Origin: Isoetes taiwanensis
Taxonomy: Eukaryota; Streptophyta; Lycopodiopsida; Isoetales; Isoetaceae
NCBI GenBank assembly: GCA_021234155.1
Contig: JAJEKV010000064.1
Span: 4,090,001 to 4,154,000, forward strand
DNA: 64,000 nt
Reading direction: 5' to 3'
Shown: one piece after another, positions 12,354 to 23,516 of the stretch
How positions within the stretch are numbered: position 1 is the stretch's first letter
How the letters are laid out: each line of letters starts with the position of its first letter
Translations under genes and position numbers: made by a program
The notes under the pieces: generated by a model
What the model was told of the DNA's origin: nothing
What the model saw: the letters and a program-made list of their open reading frames with translations, nothing else
Database searches by the model: none

Positions 12354-13606
12354 TCAAGGCACTCTTCCTATCTTTGTCTGTGGTGATTTGCCCCTATCCC
12401 GATCCCCTATGGAGGCTGCGGGAGTTGGGCCATTGGCGTGCATCGGGGCTCTCATGTCCGGCTCGCTTTTGTGGGTGGTGCCGGGGTACTTGGTCCCGGC
12501 TGTTGTGTGTGATCCGCCGCTCGAGGTGGGGATCCGAAGTGCTTGGCCCTCCGGTGTGTTTACGCCATCTTGTTGGCGTGGAGGCACAAATACCTTCATC
12601 TTGCCATTAAGCAGGCCTGCCGACCCCCCTGCCTGCCTGACCTGTCTAATCTTTGCAAACTCCTCTTGCCTCTCCTTTTGTTGGGCCGGGGTCAGATCCG
12701 TGTCTAAGTATACCGATGTCCCCTTCAAACTACTAGCGCGCTGCAGCATCAACGTCTTCGATGCCTGGTCGAGCACTGTAAGTTTGACTAGTCGGGGTCT
12801 CATGTTTGGCCCTCCGACTCTGGTCAGGTTCCTTACTGTCAAGTGCTGCAATTGGAGCCTTGCCAACACCAGGGCATTGAGCTTAGCTGGCAGATCTTCC
12901 CCATGTTCTTCAGGCAAGTCCCGAACCACAATGTTCAGCCGCCGAGATTGGCGGTCCTTCTCCTCGCGAAGGACCCGTCTAATTCCCTGTGCAACCTCTG
13001 CCTCAGGTATTGGGCATGCTGATGATGATGCCCCTGCGGAGGTACTTGTCTCCTTCATATTCATGCGCATATCATACATCTCCCGCTGGAACTCGGCCAT
13101 CCTCTTCTCAAGGGCCGAAAGCCTGGGCACTGCTTCGTGACTTTCCGGCTGTCTCTTTTCTAGGGTGTCCAACCTCCCCTGCATCCCACACATTCTAGTC
13201 TCCTTTGCAGTTGTAACACGTCCTCTGACATTTGCCGTTGGAGCTGATCTAGACGTCGGGTTGCATCGCTCAGGGTGCGGGACATCGCTGTCAATTCACT
13301 TCTTAGCTGGGCGACAGTATCGCGTGCTTGTCTGCGCTCAAAGTCAGCCAGCCCAAAGCGGTCATCCAGTGGCCTGATGCGTTCCTCCAGCGTTGAAATA
13401 CGTTCCTTTTCTTTCGCCAACTGTTTCTTGAGAATAGTTGTCGGTTGGGTGTCCCTTTGCATCTCCATACTTGTGAGCTTATCCTGTATGGCATTCAGCT
13501 TTGCCTCCAGGGCATGTATTGCCTCCGTCTGTGTGATGTACTCCAAGGGGGAGGAGCCATCGCCATTACGTGCCCGCTTCTTTAGCGCATGCAGATTCCC
13601 CTCCAT
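12354..13606 (-). pseudogene. LINE family A ORF1: coiled coil plus RRM-like nucleic-acid-binding protein (frameshifted)
   Basis: ORF1 of the same LINE. The first frame (13,606-13,160) opens with a basic NLS-like KKRAR and runs into a long heptad-rich coiled coil. The second (13,193-12,354) continues the coiled coil and then carries RRLNIVVRDLPEE and RPRLVKLTVLDQASKTLML, the RRM-like/Transposase_22 pattern of L1-type ORF1 proteins, which coat element RNA. One small indel near 13,160-13,195 separates the frames. The TGA stop at 12,356-12,354 is followed in the same frame by ORF2 with no intervening ATG. The C-terminal 80 residues are Gly/Pro/Ser-rich. Confidence 0.8.
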
Positions 13607-13683
13607 TGTTTGTTAGGCCTACAGGAGTATGCGTTTATATGGGCATCTCTGTAAGACTATATATACCATATATTCATTCGAGC
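13607..13683 (-). promoter_or_regulatory. 5' leader of LINE family A
   Basis: Short sequence upstream of the ORF1 ATG, up to the MITE boundary. It holds ATATATA-rich sequence but no motif that can be named. The true 5' end of the element is not fixed. Confidence 0.35.
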
Positions 13684-13686
13684 TAA

Positions 13687-13821
13687 GGGTACGTTCCCAT
13701 GCTGTCGCCTTGACTTCAAATTATTGCCAAAGTTAATTTCCAGAAATGGCGAAGGATTTCTGAAAGCTGCGGTTGACATCTTTGAATTGCGAAGTCCGGT
13801 TAGGCTCATGGGAACATAGCC
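13687..13821. mobile_element. Tourist/PIF-Harbinger-like MITE with TAA target duplication
   Basis: A 135-bp element. The left terminus GGGTACGTTCCCATG (13,687-13,701) and the right terminus CATGGGAACATAGCC (13,807-13,821) are inverted repeats with two mismatches in 15. TAA directly flanks both ends (13,684-13,686 and 13,822-13,824), the target duplication expected of PIF/Harbinger elements. The interior also tends to fold back (GACTTC near the left, GAAGTC near the right). It encodes nothing and would depend on a transposase from elsewhere. Confidence 0.8.
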
Positions 13822-13824
13822 TAA

Positions 13825-15680
13825 GTGTTGAACCAAGACTTAAAGCCACCTTCTCCAACAAAGACTTTAAACTTTTGATTTCATCTTGTTGTGACTTGCG
13901 CTTATTTGCAAGTTAGAATAATTGAAAATCAATAAATAATAAGGTGCTAATGCACTGTGGGTTGCCCTTGCAAACTGCATGTGATTGACTTGGGTGAGTT
14001 GTAGTTTTGGTGGTGTCGATTTGTGGAAGTATTTCTATAAGTAGAAGCAGGGATGTATCGAGCACAAATGTTTGTGCATGTTTTGTTTTTTCTTGTCATG
14101 CATCTAATTGAAACATGATGGTAGAGCATGTTTTAACATTTGAAATGTATGTGAAATGAAGCCCTTGTGTTTGTATTTGCCTTGGTGTTAAAAGGGGAAG
14201 AGTGAATTGTGCAAACATTTAGCTTTTGAAAATTGCATTCCAAATCTTATGGGTCATCTAAATAAGTAAAAACTACGGTGAGCCTCTACATGACTATATA
14301 AATGAGCTTCTAAGGATCTTAGTTTCTTTCGGCTTGATTCTTGATTTGAGTCCTTGTAGATGTGAAAGTGATCTTGAAGGTTGCTTTGTCAGCTTTAACT
14401 CATTTTCCATTTGTGCAAATATATATGCTGCCACATTTGACATACATGTCAATGGCAATAGCTGGAGCTATCTGAATTCCATTTTCTCTTAACAGTTGGG
14501 GTAGCTTACATATGTAAGGCATTCTAAAAAGCTACATTGTTATGTCTTAGTCCTCCGATTGTATTTCTTTCAATAGAACAGAGATTTGTCTTCATTAGAT
14601 GCACTATCTATCTGTGTATGACATTCTACTCACATTTTGCATGGGCATAATGCAAAACACATAGTCATGCATCATAAATCATAACACATTTATATGCTTT
14701 TAAGACGAAAGACATTGTCATGCCTATCCTGAATACATTAGTTCTTAATGTGGTAAGGAATTTGCAATGCAATGAATATGCATAAATGTTGCATAGCGTC
14801 CGTCACTAAAAAATATGCATAGAATCCTACTCATAAATACGCATAACATCCATCAAAACTGTCTCTAACTTGGTTTAGCAGCCTGGAGGATGCTAAGAGC
14901 CATAAGTGCATCAACACCATTGTCTGTAGTGTGGAGAATAACCTCCAATCACTGCAGCCGATGTGCAAGATGTTCTGTTAAGGTAGTCACTCTCTCCACC
15001 ATAGGGCAAACAAAAACAATCAGTCACAACCAACTTTAAATTTATTGGCATTGGCAATACCCGTATGGCAACTATATTTAACAGATGTATACCTCTCAGA
15101 ACAAAACATGAAATTACTTCTGTTCTATTCAGAATGTGTGTCTGGAGTTCGGAATGTAACATGGACTTAACTTCTCCTTTATCCCAGCATATGCATTCAG
15201 GGTCTAAATGTGAAACCATAATGCTTCAGATGCTCATTTAGAAATTTTGTATTATTTGGGAAAAATTGTATCCAATAACTCTGGCCATTTAGTACATATA
15301 ATCCCTACTTGAGTTTTGCTATGCAGCTTGGATCTTCCATGCTTTTCTTATCTATCAAAGCCAAGAAAAGCATAAATTTTATGTTCATATAAATAGATGA
15401 AACCAAGCAAAGAAATATCAAATACAAATCTTGCATCAAAGAAAAGAAAAATAGAGCTTTGATGACATAGGGCTAGAAGAATAAGTCAAGGAGAGCAAAG
15501 CAATGCCAAATATGGCTGAATGAAACAGCTTAGCAATTTTATAGCGAACATGGCCATGGCTCTTATAATGCCTATTATCCTCATTTGCATGATTCCAAAA
15601 ACTCCAGGTCTACTATGGAAAGCAGTGGCATATATCAAATCGAACTAAAAAATCCAACCAGTGAAAAACTTAAATCCATT
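13825..15680. other. Unassigned AT-rich region
   Basis: No gene or classified repeat is recognised. The one longer open frame (15,219-14,911, minus) has no recognisable domain and no supporting splice structure. Confidence 0.35.
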
Positions 15681-15689
15681 TCTATTTCA

Positions 15690-18600
15690 GCTCTATTTTA
15701 GATCATAATCCGCAGTATTTCTCTTGTTCTCAGAATGGGGTGAATAGCAGGACCAAGACTTATTTCAAGTTAAACACTTCATACTTGAAGGATGAGGAGT
15801 TTAAGAATAGATGCAGGCAAGCCTGGTCCTCTGCATTTGTGAGAAGGAAAGGAATGGATGGGATTGTTGATGCTTTGGCTGCCATGAAGTCCTTTGCTAA
15901 GAATTGGGATCGTCAGCGAGTTGCTGCTAATCAAGGGATTATGATTGCTCTATACCAAAAGTTAGTGGCTTGCAGGTCTGTTGTACCATCAGATGCCCAG
16001 GAGGAGAAGCAGATTCTGGCCAGCATTAGACAGATGGAAGCTGAGCGAGTTCATCATGCTCGAGTTAAAGCGGGCCTGGAATGGTTCAATGAGGGGGATT
16101 ACTGTACAAGCTTCTTTTTTAGAGCTGCAAAAATTCGGAGACAAGCATCTGCGATGGTGTCTCTCTAAGTTCAAGATGGGCCTCTCATTTCTGATCCTAA
16201 GCAATTTAAGTTCTTTCTGCATGGCCACTTTTCTTTCTTTTTTGCTTCTTGTCGCCTTCCCTTCCAATCAGATTTTCAAGAGGCATTACTTGCAAAGATA
16301 CATCCTATTACATCTGAGGAGCAAAGAGCTGCTCTAAAAGCAGAGATTACGGTGAATGATTTAGCAGATGCTACCTTCCTTTTGAAGAAAGGAAAGTGCC
16401 CTAGAACTGATGGTATTCCTATGGAGTTCTTCAGGAGTCCTGGGATTGGGTTGGCGATGTTGTGTATGATGCATTTCAAGATTTGAAGAGGCAAAGACGT
16501 CTAGACAAAATTCTTAACTCAGGCTGCATTTCTCTCATTTCCAAATGTAAGGAGCCTTCATCAATTTCGAACTGGCGCCCTATCACCTTGCTATCTTCTG
16601 TGTACAAGATTTTTGCCAAAGCCTATGCACAAAAGCTTCAGGATATTCTTCTTGATTCCATATCCTCTACACAGTCAGGATTTCTGCCACAAGGATGCAT
16701 ATTAAACAATATAGCTGCTGCATATGAAGGTATTTATTGGGCTCGACTTCAGGGCCATGAAATTGTATATTTGAAGCTAGACTTTGCAAAAGCGTACGAC
16801 AGTATTGACTGGGCCTTCTTAGAGAAATATCACTTACGCTATAGGTTTTGGTGCACAATTCACAGCCGATGTCATGAGGCTTCATTATTATGCTCCCCCT
16901 TCTATTCTTTTCCAAGGGAACCCTCAGCATTCTTTCAGGTGGGTCGTGGCATCTGTCAGGGCTGCCCATTAGCCCCATTGTTATTTATAGTTGTGACAGA
17001 GGTCCTTGCCCAGGTCTTCTCCCTTGTCGCTCAGGAAGGAATCTTGCATGGACTTCCTATGAACAATGGGTCGCAGGAGATCTGTAATCAATATGCAGAT
17101 GACACTTTCCTTTTTTTGAGGGCAGATGAACAAAATTTGCAGAATGCCATTTCCTTGTTGGATTCTTTTTCCCTAGCATCTGGTATTTTTGTGGGTTGGC
17201 AGAAGTGCACAGCACTATGGGCATTGGACTCTCCAGTTCCACCATGTGTAACTACCTACCCATGGAAGATCCTTCCCCATGGTAAAGCAACTAAACTTCT
17301 TGATATCCCTATAGGTGTTCATATCTCATCAGGAGATGCTTGGGAGGCAGTTATTAAGGGCTTGAAAAAGCACCTTTTTTGGTGGTCCACAGCTAAGCTT
17401 TCCATGGGGGGACGAATCGTTGTGGCTAAGTCAGTTCTAAGTAGCACCCATGTGTATATGATATGGCTTCATTCACGTTGGCTCCACAGTCAAAAGTACA
17501 ACTTATCATCAGGGTTGTCAGGAACTTCATTTGGGGGGAAACAGAGGAGGGTATTGCTGTCAAAGTCAGTTGGGAAAAGTGCATGTTGCCAAAGCATTTT
17601 GGCGGCCTTGGGATAATCAATTTTCTTTTGCAGAGCAAGGTGATGATTTCTAAGTTTATTTGGAGAATTTTGAATAACGTGGACAAGTCTCCAGGTTCCC
17701 ATCTTATTTATCAGTCTTTGCAAATGTGCATTTCTTTTGGGTCTCCATCTGTTAGACCACATTTTCCCTGGGCTCTGTTCTATCCACTGACCGCATACCC
17801 TAATGCTTCTCTATTTCTTAGAGGATTGCTAGTTGCGTGGAAGATTGTACAATCTCTGTTTCATTTTTACCATCTTGCGCACACTAGCACTGCTACAAGT
17901 TGTTGGTGGATTCCATTGAACGGTGGTCCTCTGGTATCTTCAGTCCACCCATTGACGCAGCGTCGATGAAGATCAGCAGGTGTGTATATGATATCTGATT
18001 GGTGTAATAATCAAAGGCAGTTGCTGACATGGAAAGAGTTTAAAGCTAAGTTCCTCCTTTTAAGGTGGGATCGGGCTATTCGGCAGAAGGTGTCTTCAAT
18101 TCTTCCTCCAATAGTGCAAGTGGATGACCCCATCCTTGGGTAGTTCATGACCGTGCCAAAGCAAATAAGTTGGTGAATTCTATGTACAAGGTCTTGCTTG
18201 CTGCGGATGTCTTCCCTCCTTCATCTAAGTAGCCTTTGGTCATTCCTAGGGATCAGTAGAAAGCAGTATGGAAATGGGTATGGGATAAATTATTTCATCC
18301 CAAAGTATCTATTTTATGGTGGCAAGTCATTTATCGTTGTCTGCACGTTAATATTCTGGTGCACAGATTTCGTCGAGAGGTATCTGCACCTTGTCCCTTA
18401 TGTGCACAGAGGGATGAGACAATTGACAATTGCTTCTTCCTGTGTAGACACGTCAAGTAAGTTTGGTTTTGGCTTCAAGGCCTCTTTCGTTGCAATTTGA
18501 ATAGCCAACAGGTGTTATTAGCAGTCTATCCAAGTGGTTGGGAAAATTTGGTAAAAAGGGCATTTCATTTGGCTTCTGCATGGATCATCTGGTCCATTTG

Positions 18601-18920
18601 GAAAAGAAGGAATCTTCTCACATTCAAAGGTCTTGCTTGTTCAGATGCACAGATCCTTCTTGATGCTCAACAACGAATTGTCAAAGCATTCAGGTGCTCA
18701 TCAATTGCTAATGGGGTGAAGAGCCGTCTCTGGGAGCACTATCTTCAGATTCACACTTACTCATGAGATTTTGCTTGCTCTTCGTACTATTTCGATGTTG
18801 TATTTGAGTGGGATGGATTTGCTCTGGTGGACATTCTCTCCACTAAGTTTTTAGTCCCCATTGTACTTTGTAACTTTTTCTGGATAATAAAGGCTCAAGT
18901 CCTTCAAAAAAAAAAAAAAC
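15690..18920 (+). pseudogene. L1-type LINE (family B), 5'-truncated copy
   Basis: A plant L1-like non-LTR retrotransposon. Homology to the inverted copy starts at DHNPQYF (the SDHxP end of the endonuclease), so the 5' part is lost. The linker follows (15,740-16,168), then the reverse transcriptase (16,462-17,616) with SISNWRPITLLSSVYKI, LKLDFAKAYDSIDW (motif A), GICQGCPLAPLL (motif B) and QYADDTFLFL (motif C intact). Frameshifts separate it from a C-terminal zinc-binding (zf-RVT) block around 18,290-18,480 and the last ORF (18,497-18,766). The element ends in poly(A) at about 18,907-18,920. L1 elements copy by target-primed reverse transcription and end in poly(A), as here. Frameshifts and truncation make it inactive. 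Confidence 0.85.
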
Positions 18921-20470
18921 TTTGCAAATCCAATAGCCAAACTCTAGTATGCAACTTTAGAAAGAGAATCAGACGACTTCTAAGAAATAGCAGTAGCCTG
19001 GAACTGTGAAGCAATAGGACTAGAAGCAGGCAAACTCCCAGATAAAGGCACGCTACCAGATCCTTGAAGGAGAAGGAGACCCCCCTCTGGAGAAGCACTC
19101 ACATCCAAAGGAGAAGAATTTATATTTCTCACCCTAGCAGCCATAGTGGATTTAGATTTTGTAGCTTCTAAAGGAGTAGATAAAGCATTCAAAGCCATAG
19201 AAATAATACTAGATTGTGTAAACGGAGAAGCATGCACTGCCAAAGGCACATCAAACCCTCGCTGATTGAAAACCTTTATCCGGCAATATGATTGATGGCA
19301 ACCAAAATGAATCAGGGCAATTCTGACTGTTGATTTGACATCAAGCTAAAGGAAATTACAAACTTCTTAGAAGTCTGAATACGCTTTCCAACGAGCTAAA
19401 GAACATGGAAAATGGAGATCATATGCAAAAGTATCATGGATTATGCGAACAATATTGATGGTAGAGCTCTAGAGCCCTCATCACCCCTCTTCTTCACCGC
19501 CGAAATATTCGAAAAGCTAATTTACTGCAATTTTACTCGATAAAATGGAGCTGGCAAAACCATTTCATCTAGCAAAATGACAATGGACTTCTACAATGGA
19601 ATGGTTTCTAAATAGTTCCTTGCGATCTAAATATAAATATTGTCTAGATTCTAAGATGCTACATTGTATATATTTTGTATATTAAATAAGATGTCTTCAT
19701 TTGTGAGATCAAAAACTTTATCATCACCACACCACATTCCAAAATGCCAATTATGGCATTGAGGCAATCTCTCTTTTTACTTTTTCTTTTTGTGCAGTAG
19801 TTTTTTGAGCAGTATGATGGCAATAAATGCAAGGACTTATTTCCATGAGCTCATTAATTATCTTATGATTTAATAATATTTTGAAGAGACTCAAAAATCT
19901 CAATAAAAACTAGAGCTTAGCCTATCATGTGTCAAAATATTGGAGTTGGAAATATCGAGAGCTATTAGATCCTAAATATATCAAATGAATGGCATGGCAA
20001 AAGAGTGTATATTGACTGACTACAAGTTATATGCAATAAGTTAGGGTTCCACTTCCGTTTTCCCCTCTCTCAAGCCCTATGAGGCTAGGATCAACCATGA
20101 ACACTAGAAGCAAAATCTGGAGCTTGGGGACCACAGCACCCATAGTAAAACCCATAATGCTACCTCCAATCATCCAAGGCCTGCCAAGACGTACACCTCA
20201 CGATCCAAAGTCTCAATTTCTTCCCTTGTCTTTCGCACGTCTTGGCGATCAACAGTTTAATTTCTTCTTAACTTATTGAAGTAAGAACTTCTGGTTGGCT
20301 TGCAATACCATTGTTATTGGTGGTGTTAGTAGTGAGCGAACTTCTTTGAAGAGGTAGAGGATTATAATAATTATTCATGATTTATTCAACGTATTGATTC
20401 AATTCAAAAGAAGTTACAACCCATATATGAATGCAATATTATGCACTATAGTACAATCAACATGTCTTGA
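18921..20470. other. Unassigned region
   Basis: A Ser/Ala/Pro-rich minus-strand open frame (19,249-18,980) directly abuts the LINE poly(A), but it has no recognisable domain. The rest is AT-rich sequence in which I see nothing. Confidence 0.3.
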
Positions 20471-20479
20471 GTCCCATGA

Positions 20480-21430
20480 GAACTCATGTGTCTTTGCCTC
20501 TTTCTTAGCATCTGCGATCCTCTTACTGACAAGATTGGGTCTGACAAAGATGCAACAACCACTAATCTAGTGCAAACTCATCTTTCAATTCTGCTGCCGG
20601 TATCAGGAGTTTGAGGTTCATCCATGCTCCTTTACCAAAGTAAGTGAGAATAAGACTTCTCCTCACTAGAATAGTCGATGCGCCATTGTGCTTGATCTTC
20701 TTTATTCCTGCCAAGCTCGTGAGTGCCTGAAGCCAAACATGTGATGGCTGATGTTCTAATAAGAGATCCAGATTTACAAAGCAAATATCCTCCGGTCAGA
20801 ATGCTGAAGCAAAATACCTTGCTAGACCCTCTTGGGATCTACCTCTTCCTGTTGTCGTACCCTTGATGGAGAGTTCAAACTCCTCTATATCTGAGTCTTC
20901 CTCCTCCATTATTATTATCTTTATCTTTTCCTTCCACGATTCCCCTTCTAACTCCTCTTCTCCACTTTTCAATTCTTCATCTGTAGTTGATGGCAAATCT
21001 GGTGGTGTGGGTAGCGTGTCTTAGCATGAAAATTGGCTCAGGCTTAACTGGCTAATAAGCTCGAAGTTGCTTAACCTTGGAGGGATGCCTTTCAAGCCAT
21101 TCAAGTGGAAGTCCATGTAAGTCCACAATGCTAAATCTAGAAGGATTCTTGTAGTTTTGCCACCTCTCCTCAAGGCTATCTTCTTGCAAACTTTTGTCAA
21201 GCCAATATTAAGTACTCATCTTTTATCAAAATAGGCGGAATCACATCTAGGGTTAGCCATGAAGATGCGAGTTTGCTCATTTCCGGTATGTCTTTGGATA
21301 ACTTTTTGAGAGCCTCAAGGTCAAAAGTGATCGAGAGATCTCCTTGGGGGCTTTTGCTAGTGCTTGCTCCTTGAGACTTATCCTTCATTTTGCTTGGAGA
21401 TGCTTCTAGAAGCCACCTATGATGAAGGGT
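20480..21430 (-). pseudogene. Unrecognised degenerate coding remnant
   Basis: Two minus-strand open pieces (21,388-21,197 and 20,996-20,796) have coding-like composition: a Lys/Ser-rich start with DLEALKKLSKDIPEMSK, then an acidic EEELEGES...EEEDSDIEEFE stretch. Protein-like sequence continues past 20,796 with interrupting stops. It may be a gag-like or accessory protein of a retroelement, but no zinc knuckle or protease motif is visible, so function is not assigned. Confidence 0.3.
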
Positions 21431-21504
21431 AGCTACAATCTTGGAAGGTTCAAGTAGGAGTTCGGAAGATTCGTGCTGTCGGAATTGGGCTTCTCATTTC
21501 CCTC

Positions 21505-21885
21505 ATGCTTTCAACTTGCCAAGCTTCTTCTTCGCAAATGCCCGCCCAAAATCCCAAGCACAAAACCCTCGAGTTTTACATGTATCTCAATGCCTCGGGC
21601 AACCCAGGTACGTGTACGAACTTGGACAGCCTTCATGGTATCCCTTTTGGCATTGTGGTACCCATCTACAGTTTGTTAACTAAAGACCTCGTTTCCAATT
21701 CTGCCCCTTTGGGACTTGCCATTGGAACATATTATGCTGCCAGTGGTTATAGTGGTCCCTATCATTATAACTCCGGTCATGTTAATGGTAACTCTAGTAA
21801 TGGTAATCGACGGTGTTTCTGCCTACTAAGTTCTTGGGAACTCCTAGGTACACCGTACAGTGCACCTGTGCCGTAGACATTTGTG
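21505..21885 (+). pseudogene. Dirigent-like protein fragment
   Basis: The translation contains KTLEFYMYLNASGNPGTC, then FGIVVPIYSLLTKDL, APLGLAIGTYYAASG and SSWELLGTPYSAPV. This order matches dirigent proteins: the FYMH..SG start, the FG.V...D..LT(E/K) strand, the A.G.Y..(S/A) strand and a later ELLGT.Y strand. Dirigent proteins are secreted beta-barrel proteins that steer stereospecific coupling of phenoxy radicals. Here there is no convincing signal peptide before 21,505, and the frame stops at 21,876 before the final strands. It looks like a decayed copy. The family call is from motif order alone. Confidence 0.55.
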
Positions 21886-21889
21886 ATCA

Positions 21890-22110
21890 AAGGCACCAGA
21901 TGTATGAGATAGAATAATGTAAAGGCTGAACTTAGCTATTTGGCAAATTTTATCACAATTTTTTTTTAATGCTGGCTAAAGTAAATGGAAATAATTAAGA
22001 AAATTTTAACAATTTTAGCTTGCTGATTTTTTATTTATTTTTTTGCATGCGTGCCAACCTTCGAACTCTTTGGCCAAACGCCAGAAAATAGCAAGGTGAA
22101 AATTTCTAAT
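21890..22110. other. Unassigned AT-rich spacer
   Basis: Nothing recognisable. Confidence 0.3.
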
Positions 22111-22275
22111 GTTTGAATTGAATTGAATGATTTTATCGTCCACGGAGCCGAATCAGCCTATGGAACCCAAAGAAGAAATGCAATAGACATATTACTGTCC
22201 AGATTAAAAAAAACTCGCCTCGAAGGGTTTTTGAGGTAAAAATTGTGGCTGTAATAAGGATGCTAAAAGACTGTA
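22111..22275 (-). repeat. LINE family A 3' end only (severely 5'-truncated)
   Basis: Minus-strand copy of the family A terminus. It has a GAATT pentamer tail (22,114-22,128), the CGTCCACGGAG block, the terminal hairpin (GCCG 22,147-22,150, CAGC 22,154-22,157) and the upstream pyrimidine/purine stem near 22,205-22,240. No coding sequence remains, as expected when target-primed reverse transcription aborts early. Confidence 0.75.
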
Positions 22276-22279
22276 CAAA

Positions 22280-22930
22280 TATACATTGAAAGCATAGAAA
22301 ATTTTTGAATGTCTTTTGGGCCTAGTGGTAGGTAATAAGAAACTATAAGACTAGTAATTTATTTTCTAGCATCCATGGATTAATTTGAAGCCTAGACTTA
22401 GCTAGCTAGCATTTATTTAGAATGTTTTCAAATAAAAATGGCTAAAGTAAATGGGAATAGTTCAAAAAAAGTATAGTACCTTTAGCTTGACATTTTCTAT
22501 GCCACGCCACATGAATTTTTAATGGATTTCACGTTAATTTAGCAAAAACCACTAGAAATCATGGAAAGGAAATTTTGTAGAGTTTAGCTAAATCACAGAA
22601 AGTTTTGGAATTAGTACTAGCAAGTTTGGCTAGAGTCATTATGATAATAAGAACTATACGATTAGTAATTTATTCCTAATGTATGGCAAAGAGCTCTGGC
22701 CAATGCTTATAGCATGGGTTAGCTTGAACGGTCTCAATGAACACATTTGCCTCCTCAAACATCGTGGTTGGGTAGTGGTGCTTGCCTGAGTGTACCATAG
22801 CTTTCGAGCAGAAGCGACCATGGAGCTAAGGGCATTGTCGTGGAGATATGGTTTAATCGAGGGCGGGGTGGGGGCTAAGCTAAAATGTGAAAGGTCAAGA
22901 GGTGAAAAGGGAAGGAGGGATTTGAGAATA
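22280..22930. other. Unassigned spacer before LINE family B
   Basis: AT-rich sequence. The open frame on the minus strand (22,977-22,654) runs through the poly(T) of the LINE and is not a gene. Confidence 0.35.
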
Positions 22931-22934
22931 TGCT

Positions 22935-23516
22935 TTTTTTTTTTTTTTTCTAAAGGACTTGAGCCTTTATTATCCAAAGAAAGTTACAAAGTATAATGGG
23001 GACTAAAAACTTAGTGGAGAGAATGTCCACCAGAGCAAATCCACCCCACTCAAATACAACATCTAAATAGTATGAATAGCAAGCAAAACCTCATGAGTAA
23101 GTGTGAATCTGAAGATAGTGCTCCCAAATGCGGCTCTTCACCTCATTAGCAATTGATGAGCACCTGAATGCTTTGACAATTCGTTGTTGAGCATCAAGAA
23201 GGACCTGTGCATCTGAACAAGCAAGACCTTTGAATATGAGAAGATTGGTTCTTTTCCAAATGGACAAGATGATCCATGTAGAAGCCAAATGAAATGCCCT
23301 TTTTGCCAAATTTTTTCAACCACTTGGATAGACTGCTAATAACACCTGCTGGCTATTCAAATTGCAACGAAAGAGGCCTTGAAGACAGAACCAAGCATGC
23401 CTAACATGTCTACACAGGAAGAAGCAATGCTCAATTGTCTCATCCCTCTGTGCACATGAAGGACAAAGTGCAAATACCTCTGGACGAAATTTTTGCACCA
23501 GAATATTAACGCTCAA
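22935..23516 (-). pseudogene. L1-type LINE (family B), inverted copy, 3' part
   Basis: Minus-strand 3' end of a second family B copy. It begins with a poly(T) (22,935-22,950), which is the element's poly(A). The coding remnant includes the last ORF (23,309-23,091) and the zinc-binding block (23,516-23,316) with CPSCAQRDETIEHCFFLCRH, the CxxC...H...C of zf-RVT. It matches 18,340-18,910 of the plus copy closely. Frameshifts are present. Confidence 0.85.

Noticed and set aside
12274-13140. 288-codon plus-strand open frame
   Set aside because: Opposite strand of the LINE ORF1, which has clear coiled-coil and RRM-like content; this is a shadow.
15640-18960. Target-site duplication around the family B plus copy
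   Set aside because: AAAACTTAAATCC before and AAACTTTGCAAATCC after the element look alike but do not match exactly, so I do not claim it.
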